Source: an uncultured Bacteroidales bacterium (lineage in GTDB: Bacteria > Bacteroidota > Bacteroidia > Bacteroidales > JAUNSR01). Taken from it: DNA of 59,465 bases. Below the pieces are notes generated by a model. The model had not been told where the DNA came from. It ran no database searches and worked only from the letters and a program-made list of their open reading frames with translations. Made by a program: the position numbers and the translations under genes. Numbering within the stretch: position 1 is the first letter of the stretch; every line of letters begins with the position of its first letter. Shown here one piece after another: positions 18,566 through 26,916 of this stretch. The DNA lies in the NCBI GenBank assembly GCA_947074105.1, contig CAMTON010000010.1:1-59465 (forward strand), written 5' to 3'.

Positions 18566-19996
18566 ATGGGAAATCCAAAAGCATTCTTAACTATAGACAG
18601 AAAAGAGGCAGGATATCGTCCTGTTGAAGAACGTAAATGTGACTTCGGAGAGGTAGAGCAGACTCTTAATCCCGAAGACCGCCGCCTGCAGGCATCTCGC
18701 TGCATGGATTGCGGCGTGCCTTTCTGCCACTGGTCATGTCCGGTAGGAAACAAACAGTCCGACTGGCAGGATCTTGTGTACAAAGGCAAATGGCGTGAAG
18801 CTTATATTTCACTTATCGAGACAAATGACTTTCCTGAATTTACGGGAAGAATCTGTCCTGCTCTTTGTGAAAAAAGCTGTGTACTTAATCTTACTACGGG
18901 CCAGCCCGTAACAATCCGTGAAAACGAAGCAGCTATCGCTGAACGCGCGTTCTCGGAGGGTTATGTAGTGCCTAAGACAAATATTAAAAGAACAGGCAGT
19001 AAAGTTGCCGTTATCGGTTCAGGGCCTGCAGGACTTGCATGTGCCAATCAGCTTAACCTGAAAGGTCATAACGTAACGGTGTTTGAAAAAAATGAATATT
19101 GCGGCGGACTTCTTCGTCTTGGTATTCCTGATTTCAAACTTAACAAGAATATCGTTGAGCGTCGTCTTAACGTATTGCGTGCCGAAGGTATCGAATTCAA
19201 GACAGGTGTCAATGTAGGTCAGGATGTCACTATGAAAGATATCCTTAATGACTATGACGCAGTATGTGTCGCTATCGGTTCTGAGGTTCCGCGTGATCTT
19301 AAAGCTGAAGGTCGTGAGCTTGAGGGCGTACATTTCGCTCTTGAAATGCTTCAGCAGCAGAACCGCGTTACGGCAGGTGCTACTTTCGACAGCAATGAAA
19401 GAGTTTCCGCAAAAGGCAAACATGTGCTTGTAATCGGTGGCGGTGATACGGGTTCCGACTGTGTTGGTACTTCGGCACGTCACGGAGCGGCTAAGATCAC
19501 TCAGATCGAGATCATGCCTAAGCCTCCTGTTGGAACAAATCCTGACACTCCATGGCCTATGTTCCCTATGGTGCTTAAGACTTCTTCTTCTCACAAAGAG
19601 GGATGCGAGCGCCGCTGGAATCTTGATACCGTGCGTTTTATCGGTGAAAACGGTAAAGTGACTGGTGTAGAGGTTGAAGAAGTGGTATGGAGCAAAGATG
19701 AAAACGGAAAAATGTCTATCGCGCGTACAGGGAAAAAAGAAGTTATTCAGGCTGACCTTGTACTTCTTGCAATGGGATTCGTTCATCCGGTTCACGAAGG
19801 TCTTGTGGCTGAACTTGAACTTGAAAAAGACGGACGCGGTAATATCATGACAGGTGACTCTCAGCTGACTTCTCATTCGAGAGTGTTTGCGGCAGGTGAT
19901 GCCAAAACAGGAGCAAGCCTTGTTGTGAGAGCTATCGCTTCAGGCAGAAGCGCGGCAGCCGAGATCGACAAGTATCTTAAAGAAAGAAAAAAATAA
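18566..19996 (+). CDS. gltD: Glutamate synthase, small subunit
   Basis: A 476-residue NADPH-oxidising subunit that passes electrons through FAD and 4Fe-4S clusters to GltB. Cluster-binding cysteines sit near the N-terminus (CMDCGVPFCHWSCP, then GRICPALCEKSC). The FAD site is VAVIGSGPAGLACA (about residue 147) and the NADPH site is VLVIGGGDTGSDC (about 289). The closing flavin segment GDAKTGASLVVRAIASGR is present. Length and order match bacterial GltD. It is co-transcribed with gltB. Confidence 0.97.
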   Translation: MGNPKAFLTIDRKEAGYRPVEERKCDFGEVEQTLNPEDRRLQASRCMDCGVPFCHWSCPVGNKQSDWQDLVYKGKWREAYISLIETNDFPEFTGRICPALCEKSCVLNLTTGQPVTIRENEAAIAERAFSEGYVVPKTNIKRTGSKVAVIGSGPAGLACANQLNLKGHNVTVFEKNEYCGGLLRLGIPDFKLNKNIVERRLNVLRAEGIEFKTGVNVGQDVTMKDILNDYDAVCVAIGSEVPRDLKAEGRELEGVHFALEMLQQQNRVTAGATFDSNERVSAKGKHVLVIGGGDTGSDCVGTSARHGAAKITQIEIMPKPPVGTNPDTPWPMFPMVLKTSSSHKEGCERRWNLDTVRFIGENGKVTGVEVEEVVWSKDENGKMSIARTGKKEVIQADLVLLAMGFVHPVHEGLVAELELEKDGRGNIMTGDSQLTSHSRVFAAGDAKTGASLVVRAIASGRSAAAEIDKYLKERKK

Positions 19997-20005
19997 ATAT
20001 CTGAT

Positions 20006-20040
20006 TCCGGAGCGCGGAGTTATATCCGCGCCTTCCCGGA
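20006..20040 (+). terminator. Hairpin after gltD
   Basis: TCCGG and CCGGA enclose the seven-base stem GCGCGGA/TCCGCGC. It is stable but has no T run, so it may protect the mRNA 3' end rather than terminate transcription. Confidence 0.45.
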
Positions 20041-20225
20041 TGATTCTTTGGTTTATTGACTTAAGGGTCTTCCATGATTTAAGAGAGGACTTTTAATAAA
20101 GAATATAATTATCCTAAAACAGTTAGTGTCATTTTCAGGATGTGATATCTTGTGGGCATGGTATGTTTTTGATATTAAAAATGGTCTTTTTAAAAAAGAC
20201 ATTTTGATGTTTTTGCTATTTGAAC

Positions 20226-20267
20226 GGGACATGCCGACAGAGGTCGGATGTCCCTTCTTTTTATTTT
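20226..20267 (+). terminator. Strong terminator without an obvious upstream gene
   Basis: GGGACAT plus CCGAC pair with GTCGG plus ATGTCCC around an AGAG loop with one bulged G, followed by a T-rich run. It may be the 3' end of a small RNA beginning after 20040, or a second terminator for gltBD. Confidence 0.7.
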
Positions 20268-20632
20268 ACGGTTATAGAAAAAGCCATAACCATAATAAGG
20301 AGGATTTGTTCGGAAATATGGTCATTATTATGCATTTTTTTATGCAAAAGCTTATACATAAAAACAATCAGAAAAAATAATACAGACCATATTGTTAAAA
20401 GGTTATCCGGGGTTAAAACATTGATAACAACAACACTATAAAATTTAAAGTATTTATGTTTAATTATATTTACAGACGATATTATTCGTATAGAAAGCAG
20501 CGCTTAAAGCCCTAAGAATGAATATTATGTAAACAAAGTACAAATTGAAAGCAGAAAATGAATATTTATACTATAATTGGCTTAAAAGTATAGAAAAATG
20601 GTTCAAAGGTCTTCTGTTTTTGAAATTTAATG

Positions 20633-20640
20633 TACATTTG
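20633..20640 (+). promoter_or_regulatory. Possible -7 box of the glycine-lipid operon
   Basis: TACATTTG matches TAnnTTTG and lies 24 bases before the acyltransferase ATG. No properly spaced -33 TTTG is seen. Confidence 0.4.
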
Positions 20641-20664
20641 TGCTCCAAAGTTTAAAAGCGCATT

Positions 20665-21516
20665 ATGGCATCTAACAAAAGACTTCAGGTTAATCTGGAG
20701 AATGTAATAAAGAAGAAAGCACCAAAAGCACACAAAAGAATCCCATCATTTATAATCCGTATCATAGAAATGATTATTCGTCAGAAAGATATGAACAGGT
20801 TATTGTCGGATGCTAAATATTCGGAAACACCAAATGGTGAACTTCAGGGTGTGGATTTTGCAAGAGGTATACTCTCTTCCTTAAATGTAGAGGTGAAACT
20901 TCTGGGCGAGGAAAATATTCCGTCTGACGGAAAATTTATCTTTGCCAGTAATCATCCGCTGGGAGGACTTGACGGTATGGCTCTGATTTCTTTATTCGGC
21001 AGAAAATATAATAATAAAATAAAGTTTATCGTTAATGATATCCTGATGCATCTTGATAATCTTTCTTCCGTATTCATTCCTATCAACAAACACGGAGGCC
21101 AGGGAAAAGATAATGCAAAGATTCTTAATGATGAATTTGAATCGGATAATCAGATTCTTATTTTTCCGGCCGGATTATGTTCTCGACTTCAGGGAGACAC
21201 GGTAAAAGACCTTGAATGGAAAAAAGCCGTCGTATCCAAAGCTATAGAATATAAAAGAGATATCATTCCTTTATATTTTGAGGGTGAGAATTCAAGTTTC
21301 TTTTATAGCTTTGCAAAGTGGAGAAAGAGACTGGGACTGAAAGTCAATCTTGAAATGGCTCTTCTTCCGGGAGAGATGCTAAATAATAATAATAAAACTT
21401 TTATTGTCCGTGTAGGCAAACCTATCTCATGGGAAACATTTGATAAATCTAAATCACAAAGAGCCTGGGCAGAATTCTTAAAAGAAAAAGTTTACCAACT
21501 GAAGCAATCAAATTGA
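20665..21516 (+). CDS. glsA: Lysophospholipid-type O-acyltransferase, glycine lipid synthesis (GlsA-like)
   Basis: A 283-residue membrane-associated acyltransferase of the PlsC/OlsA superfamily. It has the catalytic His-Asp block in modified form (NHPLGGLDG, five residues between His and Asp rather than four), a substrate-binding segment (VFIPINKHG) and the later block FPAGLCSR. The next gene, three bases downstream, encodes a GNAT-type N-acyltransferase. In Bacteroides this two-gene order (glsA-glsB) makes N-acyl-3-acyloxy-acyl glycine lipids, with GlsA adding the second, ester-linked chain. The gene name rests on this pairing and on motif content, not on a database match. Confidence 0.82.
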   Translation: MASNKRLQVNLENVIKKKAPKAHKRIPSFIIRIIEMIIRQKDMNRLLSDAKYSETPNGELQGVDFARGILSSLNVEVKLLGEENIPSDGKFIFASNHPLGGLDGMALISLFGRKYNNKIKFIVNDILMHLDNLSSVFIPINKHGGQGKDNAKILNDEFESDNQILIFPAGLCSRLQGDTVKDLEWKKAVVSKAIEYKRDIIPLYFEGENSSFFYSFAKWRKRLGLKVNLEMALLPGEMLNNNNKTFIVRVGKPISWETFDKSKSQRAWAEFLKEKVYQLKQSN

Positions 21517-21519
21517 TAT

Positions 21520-22494
21520 ATGGAACAGATTATATCACCAATTGACCGAGTATTACTTAAGTCTGAACTGACTACTGAAAGACTACTCAGAACAACGAGA
21601 AAAGCAAATAACGAAATATACATTTTCCGTGCACAGGATTGTCCTTATCTTATGAAAGAGATTGGACGTCTGCGCGAAATAGCTTTCCGTCATGCAGGCG
21701 GAGGTACAGGACTGGATTGTGATATCGATAAATATGATGTCATGGAGAGACCGTACTGGCAGCTTATCGTGTGGAATCCTGATGCTGAAGAGATTCTTGG
21801 AGGTTACAGATATATTTTAGGTGAAGATGTGGCGTTTGATGAAAATGATCAGCCTCATCTTGCGACTTCGCACATGTTTCACTGTGCGGATAAGTTTATA
21901 AAGGAATATCTTCCTCATACTATTGAACTGGGACGTTCTTTCGTAACACTGGAATATCAGTCATCAAGAGCAGGTACTAAAGGTCTGTTCGCACTGGATA
22001 ATCTGTGGGACGGTCTGGGTGCTCTTACTGTAATGCATCCGACATATAAATACTTCTACGGTAAATTCACAATGTATCCGTCATATTCAAGTGAAGGAAG
22101 AAATATGATCCTGTATTTCCTTTCCAAACATTTCCCTGATGCTGACAGACTTGTGACTCCTTATACTCCTCTTAAAGCGAATGTCGATATCGAACGTTTT
22201 AATACGCTTTTCTGTAATCAGGAGTTCAAAGATGATTACAAAGTGCTTAATCAGGAGGTAAGAAATCTGGGTTATAATATCCCGCCTCTTGTAAACGCAT
22301 ATATGAGCCTTTCACCGACAATGAAAATGTTTGGTACGGCTATAAATGATGAATTCGGAGATGTAGAGGAATCCGGTATCCTTATTACGATTGAAGAGAT
22401 AACATCCGATAAGAAAGAAAGATATATAGAGACTTACGAAAAGTATCTTGCCGAGAAAGAAGCAATGGCAGGTGAGCTTTTTGAAGTGATATAA
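21520..22494 (+). CDS. glsB: Glycine N-acyltransferase, glycine lipid synthesis (GlsB-like, OlsB/GNAT family)
   Basis: A 324-residue protein of the acyl-homoserine-lactone-synthase-like/OlsB GNAT family (older annotations: hemolysin). Typical segments are EIGRLREIAFRHAGGGTG, ILGGYRYILGEDV and ELGRSFVTLEYQ. In Bacteroides GlsB transfers an acyl chain to the amino group of glycine, the first step of glycine lipid formation. The start lies three bases after the glsA stop, so the pair is an operon. It ends at a strong bidirectional terminator. Confidence 0.83.
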   Translation: MEQIISPIDRVLLKSELTTERLLRTTRKANNEIYIFRAQDCPYLMKEIGRLREIAFRHAGGGTGLDCDIDKYDVMERPYWQLIVWNPDAEEILGGYRYILGEDVAFDENDQPHLATSHMFHCADKFIKEYLPHTIELGRSFVTLEYQSSRAGTKGLFALDNLWDGLGALTVMHPTYKYFYGKFTMYPSYSSEGRNMILYFLSKHFPDADRLVTPYTPLKANVDIERFNTLFCNQEFKDDYKVLNQEVRNLGYNIPPLVNAYMSLSPTMKMFGTAINDEFGDVEESGILITIEEITSDKKERYIETYEKYLAEKEAMAGELFEVI

Positions 22495-22500
22495 AATACA

Positions 22501-22535
22501 AAAAAAGAGACACAGGATGCTGTGTCTCTTTTTTT
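22501..22535. terminator. Bidirectional terminator between glsB and the DUF3109 gene
   Basis: AAAAAAGAGACACAG pairs with CTGTGTCTCTTTTTT around a GATG loop. The A and T runs on either side serve both converging genes. Confidence 0.85.
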
Positions 22536-23120
22536 TTAAATCTCTCCTGCTTTCTTAAGCTCGTCGGCTACAAGAACAAGCTCTTTGTACCACTCTTCAC
22601 CGAATTTCTTAATCAGAGGTTCTTTAAGGAACTGATAGAGTCTGACTCCCTCCTTTTTTCCAAGAAGTTCGGCGGCCTTACATATCCCCCATTTATGATA
22701 ATTCACGGCAGTGAACGTAGGATACTTCTTGCATCTTATAGGGTACAGATAGCATGATATAGGTTTATAGAATGTCGTTTTACCGTCACGGTATGCTTTT
22801 TCGATAGCACAGAAACAAGTTCCGTTTTCTCCGTAACAGGTAAAGATACAGTCGCGTCCGTTTACTACGGGAGTGACCCATTCGCCGTCAGCGTCCTGAA
22901 AAGCCACGCCTTTTTCTTCAATGACCTGCTTTGCCTGCGGAGTAAGGTCATCCCATACGACAGGAAGAACTTCCTTAAGCAGTTCTATCTCTTCCTCTTC
23001 AAGAGGCGCTCCGGAATCACCTTCCTCATTACAGCATGCTCCAAGGCAGTGTTTGAGATCACAAATGAATTCTTTTTCAAATATGTCGAAGCTCACTATT
23101 GTATCACCGATCTGTATCAT
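22536..23120 (-). CDS. DUF3109 family cysteine-rich protein
   Basis: A 194-residue cytoplasmic protein with 11 cysteines: CDLKHCLGACC near residue 20, DCIFTC and TCFC in the middle, and ISCYLYPIRC plus GICK later. The pattern matches DUF3109, found across Bacteroidota and related to YkgJ-type Fe/Zn-binding proteins. A metal or Fe-S site is likely from the cysteines; the function is unknown. It stands alone and its stop abuts the terminator shared with glsB. Confidence 0.85.
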   Translation of the reverse strand: MIQIGDTIVSFDIFEKEFICDLKHCLGACCNEEGDSGAPLEEEEIELLKEVLPVVWDDLTPQAKQVIEEKGVAFQDADGEWVTPVVNGRDCIFTCYGENGTCFCAIEKAYRDGKTTFYKPISCYLYPIRCKKYPTFTAVNYHKWGICKAAELLGKKEGVRLYQFLKEPLIKKFGEEWYKELVLVADELKKAGEI

Positions 23121-23193
23121 CTTTTTTCTTTTATAGTTATATTCTTTTCCGCTTTTATCAGTGCGGTCGGATGTCGTTGAAATTTTTGACGTG

Positions 23194-23201
23194 CAAAATT
23201 A
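23194..23201 (-). promoter_or_regulatory. Possible -7 box of the DUF3109 gene
   Basis: TAATTTTG on the minus strand fits TAnnTTTG, about 75 bases before the start. No -33 match is seen. Confidence 0.35.
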
Positions 23202-23303
23202 ACCTATTTATTCCGATAATGAAAACGGTTAATCAACTCTGTATCAGAGTTGATAATAAAAAAGATTAAACCGGGCATCTTACGGGGCAAAAATCTATAA
23301 AAC

Positions 23304-23344
23304 AGAAAAATCCCGGCAGACAAATGTAGCTGCCGGGATTTTCC
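23304..23344 (-). terminator. Terminator of the DUF2264 gene
   Basis: AAAAATCCCGGCA pairs with TGCCGGGATTTT around a 12-base loop. On the minus strand it ends in TTTTTC. Confidence 0.8.
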
Positions 23345-23375
23345 TTATATGAATATCTTTTAAATCGATAAGTGA

Positions 23376-25418
23376 TTACATGTCGAATCTTACTGTTTTC
23401 TTAGTGTTATCTTTCATTATGATTTCAACTACACGTTTATCCTGAGAGATATGGAACGATTTCACCGGAGAAAGTTCTTTTGAAGACATTGATTTACTTC
23501 CTTTTTTCCAAAGCTGAAGAGTGATATAGATCTCCTCGCCATTGACATTGTCTGAAGACATAAGAGTTGCACACTCATCGCTGAGAGGATGTATATGTTC
23601 TGCTTTTACCGTTTTCGTATTTTCCCATCCCGCAAGAGGAATCATCGCAAGTTCATATTCTCCGTTATTGATAGTATAGGCATTATGATCCTTAACTTTC
23701 ACAGTACCTTCTTTAACCGGAGCGTCATACTCAGGAAGAGAATAATGACCAAGTGTAATATCTGTCTTAACAGGAGATGAAACTTTATCTACACGAAGTA
23801 TTCCGTCAGGAAGAGTGATATCTGCAAGCTGGAATTTGATATCGTGGTTTGTTTCAAGAACCGCATCACGGCGATAGATACCGTCTTCATAACTTTTGAA
23901 AGTATAAAGTCTCAGTACTTCCCACTCATTCTTCGCATTTTTCACACCGTAGTTCATTGATATCTCTCCGTTCGGACCGTCTGCCATCCACGGGAAATCG
24001 GTATTATATGCAAGTTTATTATAATTTTCCGTACTGCGGAATTTCTGCCAGTCGCCCGCTACAGTCTCATGACACCATGAACGCATCTCAGAAGATCCGC
24101 TGTTCGGATAGTTTGTGATCATAAGATTAGATCCCTCCTGGAACTTATTGTAAACATTATTCTTTTTAAGTTCTTTTTTCCATGGATCATTATTCTCTTT
24201 CGCATGCCAGAACTCATTCTCTTCAGGAAGAACAGAAAGAATAAAGAATGCTTTTCCTGCCCAGTAAACACTTCCGCGACAGCTGTATATCTGCACCGCA
24301 GGAGCGAATTTACCGTAGAATCCAAGAGTAGGGACATTATCTTCAAGGAAGTCAGGGTTCTGAAGGAACTGAAGGATAGTGCTTGAAGAGATATAACGAA
24401 GCCATCCCAGATTGGCATTTGCATTTTCGGCAAAGCTTAACAAAGGAAGCGGAGCAACAGCACCGAAGCGATAAGCAATACTGCGTCCCCACATATTCAT
24501 GTGACCTTCTTCATTAAACATATAAGGATAGTTATCATTCATCTCCGCAAGATTGTTCATAAACATCTGCGCATATTCAGGATACTGCTTAAAGCCGTAA
24601 AGCTGTGCCCAAACCGGTCCGTACATCTGAAACGCCCACATACTGTAATAGTCATAAGCAGGAGAATCATTATACCATCCGCATCCGCGATAGAAGTCAA
24701 GAGCTTTTTCAAGATTTTCAACAAGACGTGCTTCATTGACAGGATATCCTTTTTCTTTAAAGAAACTTAGAACGAAAATGTTGAAGAATCTCCAGTTTGA
24801 GTTGATAGTCGGTCCGTCACCGTAGCTGATCATCATTGCGGCGATAGCATCCTGCTGCTCTTTGGTAAATGAGTCCCAAAGTACATGATCTGTAACGGAA
24901 AGAGAAATGGCAAGAGCTCCGAATTCAACAAGAATCTGGCTCGGACCACCGTTTCCGCGATGTTTGATATAGCTTGGATGAGTAGGATCAATAAGATTAA
25001 GTATCTGGCGACGATAATAGTCGGCAACATTTATATTGTTAAGGACAAGATCCGGCTGTTCTTTAAGAACGGGAGCGGCAATAAACAGAGTACGGCAAAG
25101 ACCCTCAAGTTTTTCGGTAGGAATCTGTCCGTCGTTATTAGGATATGCCTTTTCCAGTTGTTTTGGAAATCTCATAGGATCGTCAATACTGTTGACATAC
25201 GAGAAAGCACCGTTAAGAAGATATTTTGCAGCATCCATCCAGTGTTTTCTTCCCATACCCGTATAAGGATTAGTCTTATAATCCGGCTGGTCAAGGACAA
25301 AAATATTTTCTGTTGATTTCTGTGTTGTCTTTTTTACTCCGGCTGATACCTCTTGAGTATTCATGGAAAAAAGAGCTATAGCGGCAGCCGCTACAGAAAG
25401 AAGGGTTTTTCTTTTCAT
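23376..25418 (-). CDS. Secreted DUF2264 domain protein
   Basis: A 680-residue exported protein. A signal peptide (about 1-26, ending EVSAG) precedes an all-alpha-type domain with the DUF2264 hallmarks NSNWRFFNIFVLSFFKEKGY (about residues 205-225) and DSPAYDYYSMWAFQMYGP. The C-terminal third is beta-rich. I recall DUF2264 overlapping CAZy family GH154, which includes beta-glucuronidases, so a role in uronic-acid-containing glycans is plausible but unproven here. No SusC/SusD pair adjoins it. A good two-box promoter lies about 80 bases upstream on the minus strand. Confidence 0.82.
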   Translation of the reverse strand: MKRKTLLSVAAAAIALFSMNTQEVSAGVKKTTQKSTENIFVLDQPDYKTNPYTGMGRKHWMDAAKYLLNGAFSYVNSIDDPMRFPKQLEKAYPNNDGQIPTEKLEGLCRTLFIAAPVLKEQPDLVLNNINVADYYRRQILNLIDPTHPSYIKHRGNGGPSQILVEFGALAISLSVTDHVLWDSFTKEQQDAIAAMMISYGDGPTINSNWRFFNIFVLSFFKEKGYPVNEARLVENLEKALDFYRGCGWYNDSPAYDYYSMWAFQMYGPVWAQLYGFKQYPEYAQMFMNNLAEMNDNYPYMFNEEGHMNMWGRSIAYRFGAVAPLPLLSFAENANANLGWLRYISSSTILQFLQNPDFLEDNVPTLGFYGKFAPAVQIYSCRGSVYWAGKAFFILSVLPEENEFWHAKENNDPWKKELKKNNVYNKFQEGSNLMITNYPNSGSSEMRSWCHETVAGDWQKFRSTENYNKLAYNTDFPWMADGPNGEISMNYGVKNAKNEWEVLRLYTFKSYEDGIYRRDAVLETNHDIKFQLADITLPDGILRVDKVSSPVKTDITLGHYSLPEYDAPVKEGTVKVKDHNAYTINNGEYELAMIPLAGWENTKTVKAEHIHPLSDECATLMSSDNVNGEEIYITLQLWKKGSKSMSSKELSPVKSFHISQDKRVVEIIMKDNTKKTVRFDM

Positions 25419-25758
25419 GTGTTATTCCTATATTTTGTTTAATGTATTTTCAAAATGAAAAAGTCATAAGAGCATCTTATAACATCCTCTGATTCCCAAA
25501 GTTATGATTTTTATCGTGTTATCCAAAATAAATAAGACAGCCGAAACCTTATTTGAAGAGCATAACTTAATATTTTTATTAATTCAATAGTGTATTTATT
25601 ATTATGTCATACTGGAGCAACATATAATCAGTTCCTACGAACTTCATTATATAATATGTTGTTTATAATAAAGTTATGGTATGCACTGTCACAAATCCGG
25701 AGATCTCCGACAGAAAGTCAGTGCGTTATATTATTTTATCATTCGCAAAAATATTCGT
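25419..25758. other. Divergent intergenic region (DUF2264 / gpmA)
   Basis: It contains the two-box promoter for the leftward DUF2264 gene at 25497-25527. No clear TAnnTTTG box for gpmA, no hairpin and no RNA gene are seen in the rest. Confidence 0.5.
25497..25527 (-). promoter_or_regulatory. Bacteroides-type promoter of the DUF2264 gene
   Basis: On the minus strand TTTG (25527-25524) is followed after exactly 19 bases by TAACTTTG (25504-25497). Both boxes match the TTTG-N19-21-TAnnTTTG consensus of the Bacteroidota primary sigma factor. Confidence 0.7.
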
Positions 25759-26502
25759 ATGAAAACATTCGTATTGCTAAGACATGGTGAAAGCATCTGG
25801 AATAAGGAAAACCGCTTTACGGGATGGACTGATGTCGATTTGACAGAAAAAGGAGTTGAAGAAGCCGTAAATGCCGGAAAGATATTAAAGGAAAGTGATT
25901 TTGTCTTTGACTACAGTTATACATCACTTCTGAAAAGAGCTATAAAGACTCATAATATAGTGCTCGACACGATGGATTTAGACTGGGTGCAGGCTGAAAA
26001 ATGCTGGAAACTCAATGAAAAACATTACGGTGCTCTTCAGGGACTTAACAAATCGGAGACAGCAAAGCAATATGGCGAAGAACAGGTTTTACTGTGGCGC
26101 CGCAGCTATGATGTTGAGCCGCCTTCACTGGATAAGGAGGATCCGAGAAACCCCGTTTTCGACATACGATATAAAGGCATATCTCCGGATATCCTTCCGC
26201 TTACAGAATCTCTGAAAGATACTTATCAGAGATGTGTTCCTTACTGGAAAGAAATAATAGGACTTACCGAAGCTAATCAGAAAATACTTATAACAGCTCA
26301 CGGCAATAGCCTGAGATCTATAATAAAATATATCAAACATATTTCGGATGAAGAGATTCTGAATCTTAATCTGCCAACGGGAATTCCATATGTTTTCGAA
26401 TTTACAGACGATGATGAACTGATGCGGGACTTCTTTCTTGGAGATGAAGAGGAGATAAACAGAAAGATGGAAGAGGTAAAATCACAGGGTAAATCATCGT
26501 GA
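25759..26502 (+). CDS. gpmA: 2,3-bisphosphoglycerate-dependent phosphoglycerate mutase
   Basis: A glycolytic enzyme interconverting 3- and 2-phosphoglycerate. I start it at the ATG at 25759 ([12 protein letters not shown], the canonical N-terminus), giving 247 residues; the upstream in-frame extension of 26 codons has no family support. The phospho-accepting His is in LRHGES, the family segment [16 protein letters not shown] follows, and [18 protein letters not shown] and [14 protein letters not shown] hold the second active-site block. It is monocistronic. No clean terminator follows on the plus strand. Confidence 0.96.
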   Translation: MKTFVLLRHGESIWNKENRFTGWTDVDLTEKGVEEAVNAGKILKESDFVFDYSYTSLLKRAIKTHNIVLDTMDLDWVQAEKCWKLNEKHYGALQGLNKSETAKQYGEEQVLLWRRSYDVEPPSLDKEDPRNPVFDIRYKGISPDILPLTESLKDTYQRCVPYWKEIIGLTEANQKILITAHGNSLRSIIKYIKHISDEEILNLNLPTGIPYVFEFTDDDELMRDFFLGDEEEINRKMEEVKSQGKSS

Positions 26503-26599
26503 CAGATAATAAGTTTTTATGGGATAATAGCTTTAAACTGCTCTCTTTAAGTGCATGCATACATGTATTTGGAGGGAGTAAGTTTTATGAATATATATA

Positions 26600-26629
26600 T
26601 AAAAAAGCATTCCCTCTGTGGGGAATGCT
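26600..26629 (-). terminator. Terminator-like hairpin facing left with no minus-strand gene
   Basis: AGCATTCCC pairs with GGGAATGCT. Only the minus strand then runs into TTTTTT. A leftward transcript ending here would have to start inside the intergenic region. Confidence 0.5.
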
Positions 26630-26661
26630 CCTAAAACAATTATTAACACATTAAATATTTA

Positions 26662-26705
26662 CCTTCACAGGCTTATTGTATAAAAAATATCGCCTTCACA
26701 GGCTT
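26662..26705. repeat. Two direct copies of a 13-mer
   Basis: CCTTCACAGGCTT occurs at 26662-26674 and 26693-26705, 31 bases apart (three helical turns). It could be a binding-site pair or repeated loops in a small RNA. Confidence 0.6.
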
Positions 26706-26916
26706 TTGAACTACGAAATTACATTAAATATCTTTGAAATCAAATGTTTTAGCACAAATATTAGCCCACCATGTGATATTTTATAACATATCAAAATTTT
26801 TTCAAATTTATTATCACATATTTTACAAATCACGGAACTTTTGAATACAGATATTCGTTTAAGAGCATAAATTTTTCCGGGGGTTACCTCTATGTTTTAT
26901 TAAAAGGTTGATTGTT

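Larger units (their letters stand above)
19997..20664. other. Long gene-free region between gltD and the glycine-lipid genes
   Basis: I see no credible gene. It contains a GC-rich hairpin after gltD (20006-20040), a second strong terminator (20226-20267) with no gene in front of it, and a TAnnTTTG box before the acyltransferase. A possible 84-codon reading frame at 20126-20380 runs straight through the terminator and lacks protein-like composition, so I do not call it. Confidence 0.6.
26503..26916. other. Gene-free region between gpmA and the secreted-protein cluster
   Basis: It holds a hairpin with a T run on the minus strand only (26600-26629) and two copies of CCTTCACAGGCTT (26662-26674 and 26693-26705). 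No gene is seen on either strand. A leftward small RNA is possible. Confidence 0.5.

Noticed and set aside
19019..19876. 285-codon frame on the minus strand inside gltD
   Set aside because: It lies wholly antisense to a complete gltD with all motifs. Its composition (many Phe, Cys and His) is that of antisense codons.
20126..20380. 84-codon plus-strand frame after gltD
   Set aside because: It runs through a strong terminator hairpin and its product is low-quality (Phe/Lys/His rich).
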